54,404 nt of DNA, from positions 1 through 54,404 of the forward strand of contig NZ_JBAKFX010000025.1 of NCBI RefSeq assembly GCF_037577855.1, written 5' to 3'. The number at the start of each line of letters is the position of its first letter. The first letter of the stretch is position 1. The notes beneath the pieces are model-generated. The model had not been told where the DNA came from. It did not search any database and saw only the letters and a list, made by a program, of their open reading frames with translations. This document shows, one piece after another, positions 40,195 to 50,018 of the stretch. This DNA comes from Dethiothermospora halolimnae (lineage in GTDB: Bacteria; Bacillota; Clostridia; Tissierellales; VENL01). The position numbers were made by a program, and so were the translations under genes.

Positions 40195-42054
40195 TTGAAA
40201 AGCATATATGAAAAAAATATAGAAGCAATAAATAGGTCTTCTAATAACCATTATATAGATAAAAATAGTAAAGTAACTAAACAAGATATAAAAATAGAAC
40301 ACTCCAAAGATGGTAACTTTACAGCTATAGTTAATATCGACGGAAAGGATAAATATATAAGTAGTAAATACTCACCATTAAAAGAAGCAAAGAGATTTAT
40401 TGACAGTATAGAAGATTACGATACCGAGACTTTATTTATTGTATACGGATTGGGATTAGGATATCACATTATTGAATTATATAAAAACATAGGAGAAAAA
40501 AATAAAATTTTTGTCATAGAACCTAATATAGAACTATTTAAAAAGGCTATGGAAATAAATGATTTTACAGATCTAATAAACACTAATAGTGTGCACTTTT
40601 GTGTTGGGTTATCTGAAGAGAATCTATTTAAATTTTACGCTTATAATATAGATATAAAAGCTGCAAATAATTTTAAGTTTAATATTTTTTCTCAATATGA
40701 CAGATATTATAGAGATTTTAGTAATATAGTTATAGAGCATTTAAAAGAGACCATAAACAGAGAGAAAGTTATAATAAACACATTAAAGCATTTTTCTTAT
40801 GATATGAATAAAAACTTATTTTATAATTTTAAAGATATACTTAAAGGAGATACAATTAGTATACTAAAAAATAAGTTTAATAATAAACCAGCTATTATAG
40901 TATCGGCAGGGCCATCTTTAGATAAGAATATTAGTCAGCTAAAATATGCTAAAGGAAAAGCAATAATAATATCTGGGGGAAGGACATTAAAACCATTATT
41001 AAAAAATGGCATTAAGCCTGATTTAGTAGTATCATTAGACCCTGGAATAGGAGCATACAAGGTTATAAAGGAAAACTTAGACACTGATATACCTATGGTT
41101 ACAACTGTAGTTTCCCATAGCGATGTTATAGATGAATATAAAGGGAAAAAGATATTTTGTAATAATGAAGAGGTTGCCCAACTGGTGGAGGATTTATTAG
41201 ATAAAAAGGTCGATAGAATTCCTCAAGGAGGCTCTGTAGCTAATATGTCCTTGAGTCTAGCAGACTATATGGGATGTGATCCTATGATTTTAATAGGTCA
41301 AGATTTAGCCTATACTAATGGTAAATTTCATGCAGATAGTGCTACATTAAATCAAAAAAATAATAAAGTTATTACTGAAAATAACCCAATAATAAAAGAT
41401 ATACATGGACAGGATGTTTACACGACTCAAGTATGGTTATCATTTTTAAGGTGGTTTGAAGAGTATATAGAAACAATATCTGATAAAGTAGTGATAGACG
41501 CTACAGAAGGTGGTGCCAAAATAAAAGGAACTAAAGTTATGACACTAAAAGAAACCATTGATAAATATTGTTTGAAAAATATACAAATACCAGATGAAAT
41601 AAAAAGGCATAAAGAAATAAAGGAAATATATGATGAAGTAAAAGACTTTAATAAAAAGTTTAAAAAGTTAAAGAGTGATTTAGAGAAAGTTAGAAAGTAT
41701 GCTTCTAGGGGAGTTAAATATAACAAAAAAATGTTAAGGTTCTATGAAGGTAATAAAGAAGTAAATATATCCAACGTATTAACTAAATTAGAAGAAATAG
41801 ATAAAAAAATGGAAAAATATCAAAAACAAAATGTTGCCATAAATAGCTTAGTTTCACCTACTATAATAAAAACTCTATTTAGCAAAAACTTTAGAGAAAA
41901 GATAAATGAAAGTGATATAGATAGAGGAAAAAGGGTATCCAATAGAGGCTATACACTATATAAAGGAATAAAAGAGTCTATAGATAAAATTAAACCAGAT
42001 ATAGAAAATAGCATAAAAAGAATTGAAAAGATAGGAGCTGATAAAGGTGAGTAG
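40195..42054 (+). CDS. Motility-associated factor (Maf/DUF115) glycosyltransferase, copy 1
   Basis: Protein of 619 residues of the Maf type, which in Campylobacter, Clostridium and Geobacillus adds nonulosonic acids to flagellin. Characteristic parts are SSKYSPLKEAKRFIDS and YGLGLGYHIIELYK in the N-terminal domain, KPAIIVSAGPSLDKNI opening the DUF115 domain (about residue 228), GQDLAYTNGKFHADS and DATEGGAKIKGTKVMTLKE. A coiled tail follows (about 460-619). The TTG start at 40195 follows TTGGAGTGATT. It is the first gene after hag and the longest of three paralogues. Confidence 0.85.
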   Translation: MKSIYEKNIEAINRSSNNHYIDKNSKVTKQDIKIEHSKDGNFTAIVNIDGKDKYISSKYSPLKEAKRFIDSIEDYDTETLFIVYGLGLGYHIIELYKNIGEKNKIFVIEPNIELFKKAMEINDFTDLINTNSVHFCVGLSEENLFKFYAYNIDIKAANNFKFNIFSQYDRYYRDFSNIVIEHLKETINREKVIINTLKHFSYDMNKNLFYNFKDILKGDTISILKNKFNNKPAIIVSAGPSLDKNISQLKYAKGKAIIISGGRTLKPLLKNGIKPDLVVSLDPGIGAYKVIKENLDTDIPMVTTVVSHSDVIDEYKGKKIFCNNEEVAQLVEDLLDKKVDRIPQGGSVANMSLSLADYMGCDPMILIGQDLAYTNGKFHADSATLNQKNNKVITENNPIIKDIHGQDVYTTQVWLSFLRWFEEYIETISDKVVIDATEGGAKIKGTKVMTLKETIDKYCLKNIQIPDEIKRHKEIKEIYDEVKDFNKKFKKLKSDLEKVRKYASRGVKYNKKMLRFYEGNKEVNISNVLTKLEEIDKKMEKYQKQNVAINSLVSPTIIKTLFSKNFREKINESDIDRGKRVSNRGYTLYKGIKESIDKIKPDIENSIKRIEKIGADKGE

Positions 42055-42403
42055 GATAAAAGAGATGAAAGAAGTCTTATTAGGAATATATAATTATCTA
42101 AATAAATTAGAAAAGGGGATAGAAGACATAATAGAAAGATATCAAGATGGCGATGAAGGACAAGCAAATAGAATGATGGTTGAGGTTATTGATAGTATGG
42201 GGTGGATTATAGAAGGTATAAACTCCACTGGAGAAATACAGAAAGAAGAAATAGAAGTTGACAAAATTAATGAACACCTTAAAGAGATAATTATGGCTTT
42301 TGAAAATAGAGACTATGTACTACTTGGGGACCTATTAGAATATGAAATAAATCCTATAATAGATGATTGGAAGAAGAAAATAAAGCCTATTATAGAGGAG
42401 TAG
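42047..42403 (+). CDS. Small helical protein of the flagellin glycosylation locus
   Basis: Protein of 118 residues, strongly acidic and helical (EVLLGIYNYLNKLEKGIEDI; EYEINPIIDDWKKKIKPIIE). The GTG start at 42047 overlaps the end of the first maf gene and has TAGGAG nine bases before it; the gene is three bases from the second maf gene. No named domain is recognised. Its lodging between maf genes suggests a partner or chaperone for glycosylation; that is inference from position. Confidence 0.55.
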   Translation: MSRIKEMKEVLLGIYNYLNKLEKGIEDIIERYQDGDEGQANRMMVEVIDSMGWIIEGINSTGEIQKEEIEVDKINEHLKEIIMAFENRDYVLLGDLLEYEINPIIDDWKKKIKPIIEE

Positions 42404-42406
42404 ATT

Positions 42407-43738
42407 ATGAGTCTGTATAAAAGAAACTTAGAGATTATAAAGGACAAGTACCCTGTACTTTATAGAAAAGTTCTAAATACTAAAGTTGATGAAAGGGAAA
42501 ATATTACTATAAAAACTAAAAGTGAAGATTATACAGTAAGAGTAGTAAATAGTGATGGAATAAATAATAGTCAAAACTTTATTCATAGTAAATATAACCC
42601 CAGAAGGGAAGCTAAAAGGTTTGCTAATAATCAACTTAAAAGTAGAGAAAAGACAAATATAATTTATGGTTTTGGTTTAGGATATCACATAGAGGAAATA
42701 TTAAAGTTACTAGATAATAAAAATAAATTATATGTTTTTGAGTTAAATTTACAAATATTTAAATTAGCTCTTAAACTAAGGGATCTAAGCAAACTTTTAT
42801 TAGATAGTAGGTTAATATTAATAGTTGATAATAATGAAAAAACATTAGCTAGTAAAATGAAACCTCTTTTAAAAGAAAACAGGAAGTTTATTAGTTATAG
42901 CCCTTCAGTTAAGGCTATACCTAATCAGTATAATAAATTTAAGTTTATTATGGAAAATTGGAATTTAAAGAAAAATTTAAAGATAAAATGGGAAGACTTA
43001 ATGAATGAAAATTATAAAAAAAATATTAAAAACAAAGATAAAGATATAAAGGATCTGTTTAATAAATATAACAATAAGCCAATAATAATAGTATCTGCTG
43101 GACCATCACTAAATAAAAACAAACATTTATTAAAAAAAATAAATAAAAAAACTTTTATATTTTCTGTAGGTTCTGCCCTTAAGCCGTTATTAAAGGCTGA
43201 TATAAGACCTGATATGTTTTGTATAATAGATCCTCAAGATATAACTTATAATCAAATAAAAGGGTTTGAAGATTTAGATATTCCATTTGTTTATATGGAT
43301 ACTGCCAGTGCCTATACAGTCTCTAAATATAATGGACCTAAATATATTGCTAATAGTACTAAAGAAGAGACCGATAATAAAACAATAGATTCAGGAGGCT
43401 CTGTTGCTACAGCAGTTATGGATATGGCTATAAAATTTGGAGGAAATCCCATTGTTTTTGTAGGACAGGATTTAGCATATACAAATAATAAACATCATGC
43501 TGATGGAACAATGTATGATAAAGATGATGTAAAGTCTTTATCAAATATGAGAAAAATAAGGGGTCAAAATGGAGAAGTTTTAGATACTACTTTAGGACTT
43601 CTTAGTTTTAAACATTGGATAGAAAATAAGATTATAGATAATCCTTCTGTTAACTTTATAAATGCAACAGAGGGAGGAGCTTATATAGAAGGTTGTAAAC
43701 ATATGAGACTAGAGGAGTTTATATATGGACTTTTATAA
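42407..43738 (+). CDS. Maf/DUF115 glycosyltransferase, copy 2 (short)
   Basis: Protein of 443 residues. It has the same order of motifs as copy 1: SKYNPRREAKRFANN, YGFGLGYHIEEILK, KPIIIVSAGPSLNKNK (about 222), FVGQDLAYTNNKHHADG and NATEGGAYIEGCKHMRLEE. It ends soon after the last motif and so lacks the C-terminal helical tail of the other two copies. Start codon preceded by GAGGAG at six bases. The next gene overlaps by 14 bp, so the three are translationally coupled. Confidence 0.82.
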   Translation: MSLYKRNLEIIKDKYPVLYRKVLNTKVDERENITIKTKSEDYTVRVVNSDGINNSQNFIHSKYNPRREAKRFANNQLKSREKTNIIYGFGLGYHIEEILKLLDNKNKLYVFELNLQIFKLALKLRDLSKLLLDSRLILIVDNNEKTLASKMKPLLKENRKFISYSPSVKAIPNQYNKFKFIMENWNLKKNLKIKWEDLMNENYKKNIKNKDKDIKDLFNKYNNKPIIIVSAGPSLNKNKHLLKKINKKTFIFSVGSALKPLLKADIRPDMFCIIDPQDITYNQIKGFEDLDIPFVYMDTASAYTVSKYNGPKYIANSTKEETDNKTIDSGGSVATAVMDMAIKFGGNPIVFVGQDLAYTNNKHHADGTMYDKDDVKSLSNMRKIRGQNGEVLDTTLGLLSFKHWIENKIIDNPSVNFINATEGGAYIEGCKHMRLEEFIYGLL

Positions 43739-45476
43739 GGTAGAACTAGAGAAGGCTAAAAATGGAGAAAATACTTTTAAAGTAAAATATGATAATAGGG
43801 AAATATACATTCACAGTAAATACAATCCCACAAAAGAAGCAAAAAAAGGGTTAAAGGCTTTAAGTTTAGAAGATTCCGATAAAAATACTGTTTTTATATG
43901 TATGGGATTAGGTCTTGGATATAACCTTATAGAGCTTTATAAAAGTATAACCCTAAAAAATAAAATTATTGTCATAGAGCCAAACAAAGAAATTATAAAA
44001 TATAATTATAAAGTAAATGATGTTTTAAAAAAGGGAAATGTAAAAATCATAAAGGGGATTGATTTAATAAAGGTAAAAGAAACTATAGAAAACAATATTA
44101 AGTTAGAAAATTATAATAACATAAAAATTTATGAATTAACCCCCTATAAAAAAATATATAAAGACTACTTAAAGAAAGTATATGATGTTATTTATAAGCA
44201 TGAAAACCAACTAAAACTTCATATAAATACAAATAGATTACACGGACAAAAGATTAGTGAAAATGCTATAAAAAATCTACCCTATATAATTAGAGATGGA
44301 AAAAGTATTGATATATTAAAAAATAAATTTTATAATAAACCAGCTATTATAGTGTCGGCAGGCCCTTCACTAGAAAAAAATATAGATTTACTAAAGGATA
44401 TTCAAAATGATGCATTTATAATATCTGGAGGAAGAACGTTAAAACCTCTTTTAGAAAAGGGAATAATACCACATCTTATCTGTAGTATAGATCCCCAGGA
44501 TATAGCCTTTAAACTAATAGATAAATTAGATTTTAGTGAGATCCCTTTAGTTACACTTATTCATGGAAACTATAAGGTGGTATCAAATCATAAAGGACAG
44601 GTACTCTTTATAGGAGATAAATATCATAATCCTATGGTTGAATACATTACAAAAAAAACTCTTGAAGAGATAGAAGTAGGAGGGTCAGTAGCTACCACAT
44701 CTTTATCAGTTGCAAAATATATAGGATGTAATCCGATTTGTTTTATAGGACAAGACCTTGCCTATACAGATAATAAGTACTATAGTGATAATGCCAGTAT
44801 AAATAAGGATAATAATATATCTAAAAATGAAGAATTATTAAAGGTAAAAAACATATATGGTAACGATATATTTACTAATGAATCTTTGTATTATTTTTTA
44901 AAGTTGATAGAGGAATTTATTTCTACAAACAAAAGTAATACTTATATAAATGCCACAGAAGGTGGAGCAAAAATAAGTGGAACAAAGGATATGACTTTAA
45001 AAGATTTTATAGAAAAATATTGTCATGAAGCCTTTTACCCAAAAGATAAATTAAGGACTTGCTTAAAAGAAGACATAAATGGCATAAAAGAAGTTAATAT
45101 AGCAAAACAGAATATTAAGGATGTTATAGAAAATTTAAATAACTTAGAAAAATTTTCATTATATAATATGAATCTAGCAGATAAACTATCAAAAGTTTAT
45201 TTGGAAAGTTCACAGGAAGATATGGAAAATATATTATCTAAAATGGATATAAATGATAATTTAATTGAAAAATATAAAAATGAAGAATTAATGATGCATT
45301 ACTTTAGACAACTTTTTTTAATAGATATAGTTAATAAATACGAAGAAAAAACATATGAGAATCCTATTGATAGAGATTTAAGAATTATAAATAAAGATAA
45401 GGAAATTTATAAGATGAAAAGTTACTTGGCTAATCAGTATAAAAGTTATTTTAATGAAATATTAACTAAACTTTAG
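43725..45476 (+). CDS. Maf/DUF115 glycosyltransferase, copy 3
   Basis: Protein of 583 residues with the full Maf pattern: HSKYNPTKEAKKGLKA, MGLGLGYNLIELYK, KPAIIVSAGPSLEKNI (about 205), FIGQDLAYTDNKYYSDN, NATEGGAKISGTKDMTLKD and a helical tail. Closer in layout to copy 1 than to copy 2. The ATG follows GAGGAG at seven bases and overlaps the end of copy 2. Whether each copy uses a different acceptor site or sugar cannot be read from sequence. Confidence 0.84.
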   Translation: MDFYKVELEKAKNGENTFKVKYDNREIYIHSKYNPTKEAKKGLKALSLEDSDKNTVFICMGLGLGYNLIELYKSITLKNKIIVIEPNKEIIKYNYKVNDVLKKGNVKIIKGIDLIKVKETIENNIKLENYNNIKIYELTPYKKIYKDYLKKVYDVIYKHENQLKLHINTNRLHGQKISENAIKNLPYIIRDGKSIDILKNKFYNKPAIIVSAGPSLEKNIDLLKDIQNDAFIISGGRTLKPLLEKGIIPHLICSIDPQDIAFKLIDKLDFSEIPLVTLIHGNYKVVSNHKGQVLFIGDKYHNPMVEYITKKTLEEIEVGGSVATTSLSVAKYIGCNPICFIGQDLAYTDNKYYSDNASINKDNNISKNEELLKVKNIYGNDIFTNESLYYFLKLIEEFISTNKSNTYINATEGGAKISGTKDMTLKDFIEKYCHEAFYPKDKLRTCLKEDINGIKEVNIAKQNIKDVIENLNNLEKFSLYNMNLADKLSKVYLESSQEDMENILSKMDINDNLIEKYKNEELMMHYFRQLFLIDIVNKYEEKTYENPIDRDLRIINKDKEIYKMKSYLANQYKSYFNEILTKL

Positions 45477-45502
45477 ACTTAATAGATAAAGGAAGTGAAT
45501 AT

Positions 45503-46519
45503 ATGAAGAACCCGTCGTTCTTTAAAAACAAAAAAATACTTATAATAGGTGGTACAGGAACAATAGGTAGTAGCTTAGTAAAATCTTTATTATATTACGA
45601 TGTAGATGTAATAAGAATATTAAGTCGTGATGAATATAAACAATATAACATGATGCAAAATATAGATAAAGAGAATATAAGGTTTTTATTAGGAGATGTT
45701 AGAGACTATAAAAGAATAAGTAGAGCTATGGAAGACATTGACATAGTATTTCATGTGGCTGCATTAAAACATGTTCCTTCTTGTGAATATAATCCCTTTG
45801 AAGCTGTAAAAACCAATGTAATGGGAACTCAAAATGTCATAGAAGCAGCTATTGATAACGGTGTAGAACGGGTAATATTAACATCTACCGATAAAACTAT
45901 AAGCCCTACTAACACTTATGGTGCTACAAAGCTATTAGCAGAGAGACTTATATCTTCGGCTAATTACTTCAAGGGTAAGCATAAAACTATATTCTCTGCA
46001 GTTAGATTTGGAAATGTTATGGGCTCAAGAGGTTCAGTTATTCCTTTATTTAAAAATCAAATTATAAAAAATAGAAAAGTTACAGTTACAGACCCTAATA
46101 TGAGTAGATTTATGATGACCTTATCTCAAGCTACAAACTTAACTTTAGAGGCATGTAAACGGGCTAAGGGGGGAGAAATATTTGTGCTTAAAATGCCCGT
46201 CATAAGACTGGGGGATTTGGTAGATGTAGTTATAGAAGAAGTATGTAAAAAACATAGTATTGATGAAAAAGAAGTGTTAATAAAGAAAATAGGACTAAGA
46301 CCTGGTGAAAAAATGTATGAAGAATTAATGACATATGAAGAGTCTAAACATGCCATCGAATTTGAAAATATGTTTGCTATTCCACCTATGAATAATAGTA
46401 AACAAGTTATATACGGTGAAGGTAAAAAAGCTCAAAATAAAACCTATAGTTCAGATGATGAAAAAATAATTATTAAAGATGATATAAAAAGATTAATTGC
46501 TAAAGAAGAATTAGTTTAA
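45503..46519 (+). CDS. pseB: UDP-GlcNAc 4,6-dehydratase, PseB-like
   Basis: Extended short-chain dehydrogenase of 338 residues, the first step of the pseudaminic-acid route (inverting 4,6-dehydration of UDP-GlcNAc). Nucleotide-binding GGTGTIGSSL, SRDEYKQYNMMQ, the LGDVRDYKRI segment, VAALKHVPSCEYNPFEAVKT and STDKTISPTNTYGATK follow the PseB/FlaA1 order. The active-site region keeps TDK and YxxxK. GGAAGTGA precedes the ATG. It heads a run of eleven tightly spaced co-directional genes counted with the maf group. A capsule-type dehydratase is the main alternative. Confidence 0.78.
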   Translation: MKNPSFFKNKKILIIGGTGTIGSSLVKSLLYYDVDVIRILSRDEYKQYNMMQNIDKENIRFLLGDVRDYKRISRAMEDIDIVFHVAALKHVPSCEYNPFEAVKTNVMGTQNVIEAAIDNGVERVILTSTDKTISPTNTYGATKLLAERLISSANYFKGKHKTIFSAVRFGNVMGSRGSVIPLFKNQIIKNRKVTVTDPNMSRFMMTLSQATNLTLEACKRAKGGEIFVLKMPVIRLGDLVDVVIEEVCKKHSIDEKEVLIKKIGLRPGEKMYEELMTYEESKHAIEFENMFAIPPMNNSKQVIYGEGKKAQNKTYSSDDEKIIIKDDIKRLIAKEELV

Positions 46520-46544
46520 TACACATTCGTAAGGAGGATATATT

Positions 46545-47492
46545 ATGAATATATTAGTAACCGGAGGAGCAGGATTTATAGGAAGATGGGTTGTAAAAAG
46601 ACTTTTAGAAGATAATCATAGTGTATGGATACTAGACGATTTATCCAACGGAAGAAGGGAAAATATAAAAGAGTTTTTATCAAATAATAATCTTAAAGAA
46701 TTCATTCATGGTGATATAAAGAATAGAGAACTATTAAAAGACTTATTTAATAATAAATTTGATATATGCTATCATCTAGGAGCTAGTATAAATGTACAAG
46801 ATAGTATAGATGATCCGGAGACCACATTTAATAATGATGTTATAGGAACATTTAATATATTAGAGGAATGTAGAAAGCATAATACTAAAGTAGTATTTAT
46901 GAGTACTTGTATGGTGTATGATAGGGCAGACAATGAAGAGGGAATAAATGAAATACACCCAATAAAACCAACATCACCCTATGCAGGAAGTAAAATATCT
47001 GGGGAAAATATGGTTCTTTCTTATTGGCATGCATACAAATTACCCACTGTAGTTATAAGACCCTTTAATACCTATGGCCCTTTCCAAAAAACTGGAGGAG
47101 AAGGGGGAGTAGTAGCCATATTTATAAAAAGAAATCTAGAAGGAGAAACATTAAATATATATGGAGAAGGAACTCAAACTAGAGATCTATTATATGTTGA
47201 AGATTGTGCTAGATTTGTAGTTGAAGCTGGATATAGTTATAAAGTGAACGGAGAAATAATTAATGCAGGGCTAGGGAGAGATATAACCATAAATGACCTA
47301 GCTAAATTAATAGCCAAGGATGAAAAACAGATAAAACACGTTCCCCATATACATCCCCAAAGTGAGATAGAAAAGTTACTATGTGATTATTCTAAGGCTA
47401 AGAAGCTCCTTGATTGGGAACCTAGATTTACACTAGAAGAGGGAATTAAAAATACGGAAAGATGGATTGAAGAAAATCCAGATTTAATGTAA
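46545..47492 (+). CDS. NAD-dependent nucleotide-sugar epimerase/dehydratase
   Basis: Extended SDR enzyme of 315 residues. TGGAGFIGRWVVKRL binds the dinucleotide, STCMVYD and SPYAGSKISGE carry the catalytic Ser/Thr and YxxxK, and the C-terminal half (RPFNTYGPFQKTGGEGGV) is of the sugar-epimerase type. The standard pseudaminic route does not need a second SDR, so it may set the configuration of a precursor or make another sugar. AAGGAGGA precedes the ATG. Confidence 0.75.
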   Translation: MNILVTGGAGFIGRWVVKRLLEDNHSVWILDDLSNGRRENIKEFLSNNNLKEFIHGDIKNRELLKDLFNNKFDICYHLGASINVQDSIDDPETTFNNDVIGTFNILEECRKHNTKVVFMSTCMVYDRADNEEGINEIHPIKPTSPYAGSKISGENMVLSYWHAYKLPTVVIRPFNTYGPFQKTGGEGGVVAIFIKRNLEGETLNIYGEGTQTRDLLYVEDCARFVVEAGYSYKVNGEIINAGLGRDITINDLAKLIAKDEKQIKHVPHIHPQSEIEKLLCDYSKAKKLLDWEPRFTLEEGIKNTERWIEENPDLM

Positions 47493-47540
47493 ATAAGAAA
47501 AGTAGCATATAGAGTCATACTATAATGTAGAGGTGAATAC

Positions 47541-48272
47541 ATGAAAAATATAGCAATAATTCAAGCTAGAATGGGTTCTACAAGATTACCAGGGAAAGTC
47601 ATGATGAACTTGTGTGGCAAAACCATATTAGCTCATGTAATCAATAGAGTGAAGCAAAGTAAACTTATAGATGAAATAATAGTAGCAACTACATGTAAAG
47701 AAAAAGATGATGCTATAAAGGATGAAAGTAAAAAAAATGGTGTAAAAGTTTTCAGAGGTAGTGAAAATGATGTTTTAAGTAGATATTATTATGCCTCTAA
47801 GGAAAATGGTGGAGATACTATAATAAGAATAACTTCAGATTGTCCCCTTATAGATCCTTATCTTATAGATGAAATGTTAGACTTTTATATAAAAAATGAC
47901 TATGATATGGTTACAAATGCAACTAAAGATTTAAGTTTAAGAACATATCCTAGGGGATTAGATACAGAGATTTTTTCTTTTGAAAATTTGAAAGATGCTT
48001 TCAATAATGCCAATAAATTAAACGAGAGGGAACATGTAACCCCTTATTTATATAAAAATAGTGAAAGAACATATTATTATAGAAATAATACTGATTATTC
48101 TAATCATAGGTGGACCTTAGATACTATTGATGATTTCAAATTGATAAAAGAAATATATGAAAAATTATATGATGGGCATCATGATTTTTACTTTAAAGAT
48201 ATATTAAAACTATTTAAACAGTATCCTAAACTAATGAATATAAATAGTCATATAAAACAAAAAAATATTTAG
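47541..48272 (+). CDS. pseF: CMP-sugar cytidylyltransferase, PseF/SpsF type
   Basis: Protein of 243 residues that activates a nonulosonic acid with CTP. The N-terminal nucleotide-binding motif is IIQARMGSTRLPGKVMM, followed by SENDVLSRYYYAS and ITSDCPLIDPYLIDEMLDF. This is the SpsF-like form used in Gram-positive loci, where it takes the place of the classical PseF. AGAGGTGA precedes the ATG. Its place among pse genes supports the function; by sequence alone SpsF is equally fair. Confidence 0.75.
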   Translation: MKNIAIIQARMGSTRLPGKVMMNLCGKTILAHVINRVKQSKLIDEIIVATTCKEKDDAIKDESKKNGVKVFRGSENDVLSRYYYASKENGGDTIIRITSDCPLIDPYLIDEMLDFYIKNDYDMVTNATKDLSLRTYPRGLDTEIFSFENLKDAFNNANKLNEREHVTPYLYKNSERTYYYRNNTDYSNHRWTLDTIDDFKLIKEIYEKLYDGHHDFYFKDILKLFKQYPKLMNINSHIKQKNI

Positions 48273-48295
48273 TTATGTAAAAGCGAGGGATAAAT

Positions 48296-49492
48296 ATGGA
48301 GGATATATTGGCAATAAATGGCGGAAAACCAGTGAGGAATAAATTTTTACCCTATGGTGGACAGTGGATAGAATATGATGATATCGAAATGGTAGTTAAA
48401 ACTTTAAAAAGTGATTATCTAACTACTGGACCTAAAGTTAAAGCGTTTGAGGAAAAAGTAGCTGAGTACGTTGGAGCTAAGTATGCAGTTGCTGTATCAA
48501 ATGGAACTGCCGCTCTTCACGGAGCATGTTTTGCAGCAGATATAAGAAAGGGGGACGAAGTTATAACTACTCCTTTAACCTTTGCAGCGTCAGCAAATTG
48601 CATATTATATCAAGGTGGCAAACCTGTTTTTGCAGATATAAATCCAAAGACTTATAACATAGATGTAAATGATATAGAAAAAAAAATAACAGATAAAACA
48701 AAAGCCATTATACCAGTTGACTTTACTGGTCAGGCAGTAGACCTAGAAAAAATAATGGAATTAGCTGATAGATATAATCTTATGGTGATTGAGGACGCTG
48801 CTCATGCAATAGGAACCGAATATAAAGGTAAAAGAGTGGGGAGTATATCTCATATGACTGAATTTAGCTTTCATCCAGTAAAACATATAACGACTGGAGA
48901 AGGAGGAGTTATAACTACAAACGATAAAAAACTATATGAAAAGTTAAAGTCCTTTAGAACCCATGGCATTACACGAGATAAGAAATTGCTAAATAATAAG
49001 GATGAAGGACCATGGTATTATGAACAGTTAGATTTAGGATTTAACTATAGAATTACAGATATTCAATGTGCTATGGGCATAAGTCAGCTTAGTAAATTAG
49101 ATAAATTTATTAAGAGAAGAAGAGAACTAGTAAAGCATTACAATAAATTAATATCACAAATAGATGGTGTAATTGTACCCCATGAGCCAGGGTACTCTAA
49201 TTCTAGTTGGCATATCTATGTTATTCAATTAGAGTTAGATAAGTTGAAAGTAGATAGAAAAAAAATATTTAAAGCACTTAAAGAAGAAAATATAGGGGTT
49301 AATGTTCACTATATACCAGTATATTATCATCCTTATTATCAAAAACTTGGATATAGTAAAGGAATATGTGAAAATGCAGAAAAACTTTATGAAAGAATAA
49401 TAACGTTACCTCTATTTCCCCAAATGACCAATAAAGACGCTGAAGATGTAGTTAAAGCACTAAATAAAGTAATAAAGTACTATATTAAATAA
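48296..49492 (+). CDS. pseC: PLP-dependent aminotransferase, PseC-like
   Basis: DegT/DnrJ/EryC1 aminotransferase of 398 residues, which places the 4-amino group on the 4-keto-sugar made by PseB. GGQWIEYDDIEMVV and LTTGPKVKAFEEKVAEYVGA open the protein, AVSNGTAALHGA binds cofactor phosphate, and the PLP lysine is K196 in FHPVKHITTGEGG. The C-terminus NVHYIPVYYHPYYQKLGY is typical of PseC. GCGAGGGA precedes the ATG. It lies directly after the cytidylyltransferase. Confidence 0.85.
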   Translation: MEDILAINGGKPVRNKFLPYGGQWIEYDDIEMVVKTLKSDYLTTGPKVKAFEEKVAEYVGAKYAVAVSNGTAALHGACFAADIRKGDEVITTPLTFAASANCILYQGGKPVFADINPKTYNIDVNDIEKKITDKTKAIIPVDFTGQAVDLEKIMELADRYNLMVIEDAAHAIGTEYKGKRVGSISHMTEFSFHPVKHITTGEGGVITTNDKKLYEKLKSFRTHGITRDKKLLNNKDEGPWYYEQLDLGFNYRITDIQCAMGISQLSKLDKFIKRRRELVKHYNKLISQIDGVIVPHEPGYSNSSWHIYVIQLELDKLKVDRKKIFKALKEENIGVNVHYIPVYYHPYYQKLGYSKGICENAEKLYERIITLPLFPQMTNKDAEDVVKALNKVIKYYIK

Positions 49493-49555
49493 ACCAGGTT
49501 TCATTAACTTTTTATAATATAAAGAAGAAATACCTTATGTAAAGGATGTGCTTTT

Positions 49556-50005
49556 GTGATCTTCGAATTAGTTTCTGCCAATAAAAAACACTGTGATTTG
49601 TTGTTTCAATGGGTTAATAATGATTTAGTTAGAAAAAATTCTTTTAACACAAAAAATATTGAGTATAAAGATCATAAGAATTGGTTTGTAAGCAAAATAC
49701 TATCTAAATATTGTCATATATACATTTTATACTTGAAAGATATAGCTATAGGGCAAGTTAGAATAGATATAAAAGATAAAAAAGGAATAATAGATTATAG
49801 TATAGATGAAAAATATAGAGGCAATAATTATGGAGTAGTATTACTTAATTTGTTAAAAGGTAAGGTGAGCCGTGAGGGGATCGATATAAATATGCTATTA
49901 GGCAGTGTTAAAAAACAGAATATAGCATCTCAAAAGGTCTTTGAAAAATGTGGATACAGTAAAGTAATAAAAGATGACTATATAAATTATTACTATGAAA
50001 TATAA
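49556..50005 (+). CDS. pseH: GNAT N-acetyltransferase, PseH-like
   Basis: Protein of 149 residues in the GNAT fold, likely to acylate the 4-amino group formed by PseC. FQWVNNDLVRKNSFNTKNIE near the N-terminus and IDEKYRGNNYGVVLLNLLKG (acetyl-CoA pyrophosphate loop) are typical. KKQNIASQKVFEKCGYSKV closes the domain. The GTG start at 49556 follows AAAGGATGTG. The 63 bp before it hold no terminator, so it probably belongs to the same operon. The donor need not be acetyl-CoA. Confidence 0.75.
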   Translation: MIFELVSANKKHCDLLFQWVNNDLVRKNSFNTKNIEYKDHKNWFVSKILSKYCHIYILYLKDIAIGQVRIDIKDKKGIIDYSIDEKYRGNNYGVVLLNLLKGKVSREGIDINMLLGSVKKQNIASQKVFEKCGYSKVIKDDYINYYYEI

Positions 50006-50018
50006 AAGGAGTGGTATT

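Noticed and set aside
40195..42054. 6-hydroxymethylpterin pyrophosphokinase (MptE-like) function
   Set aside because: DUF115 shares this fold, but position after hag, the full Maf motif order and the nonulosonic acid genes favour glycosyltransferase.
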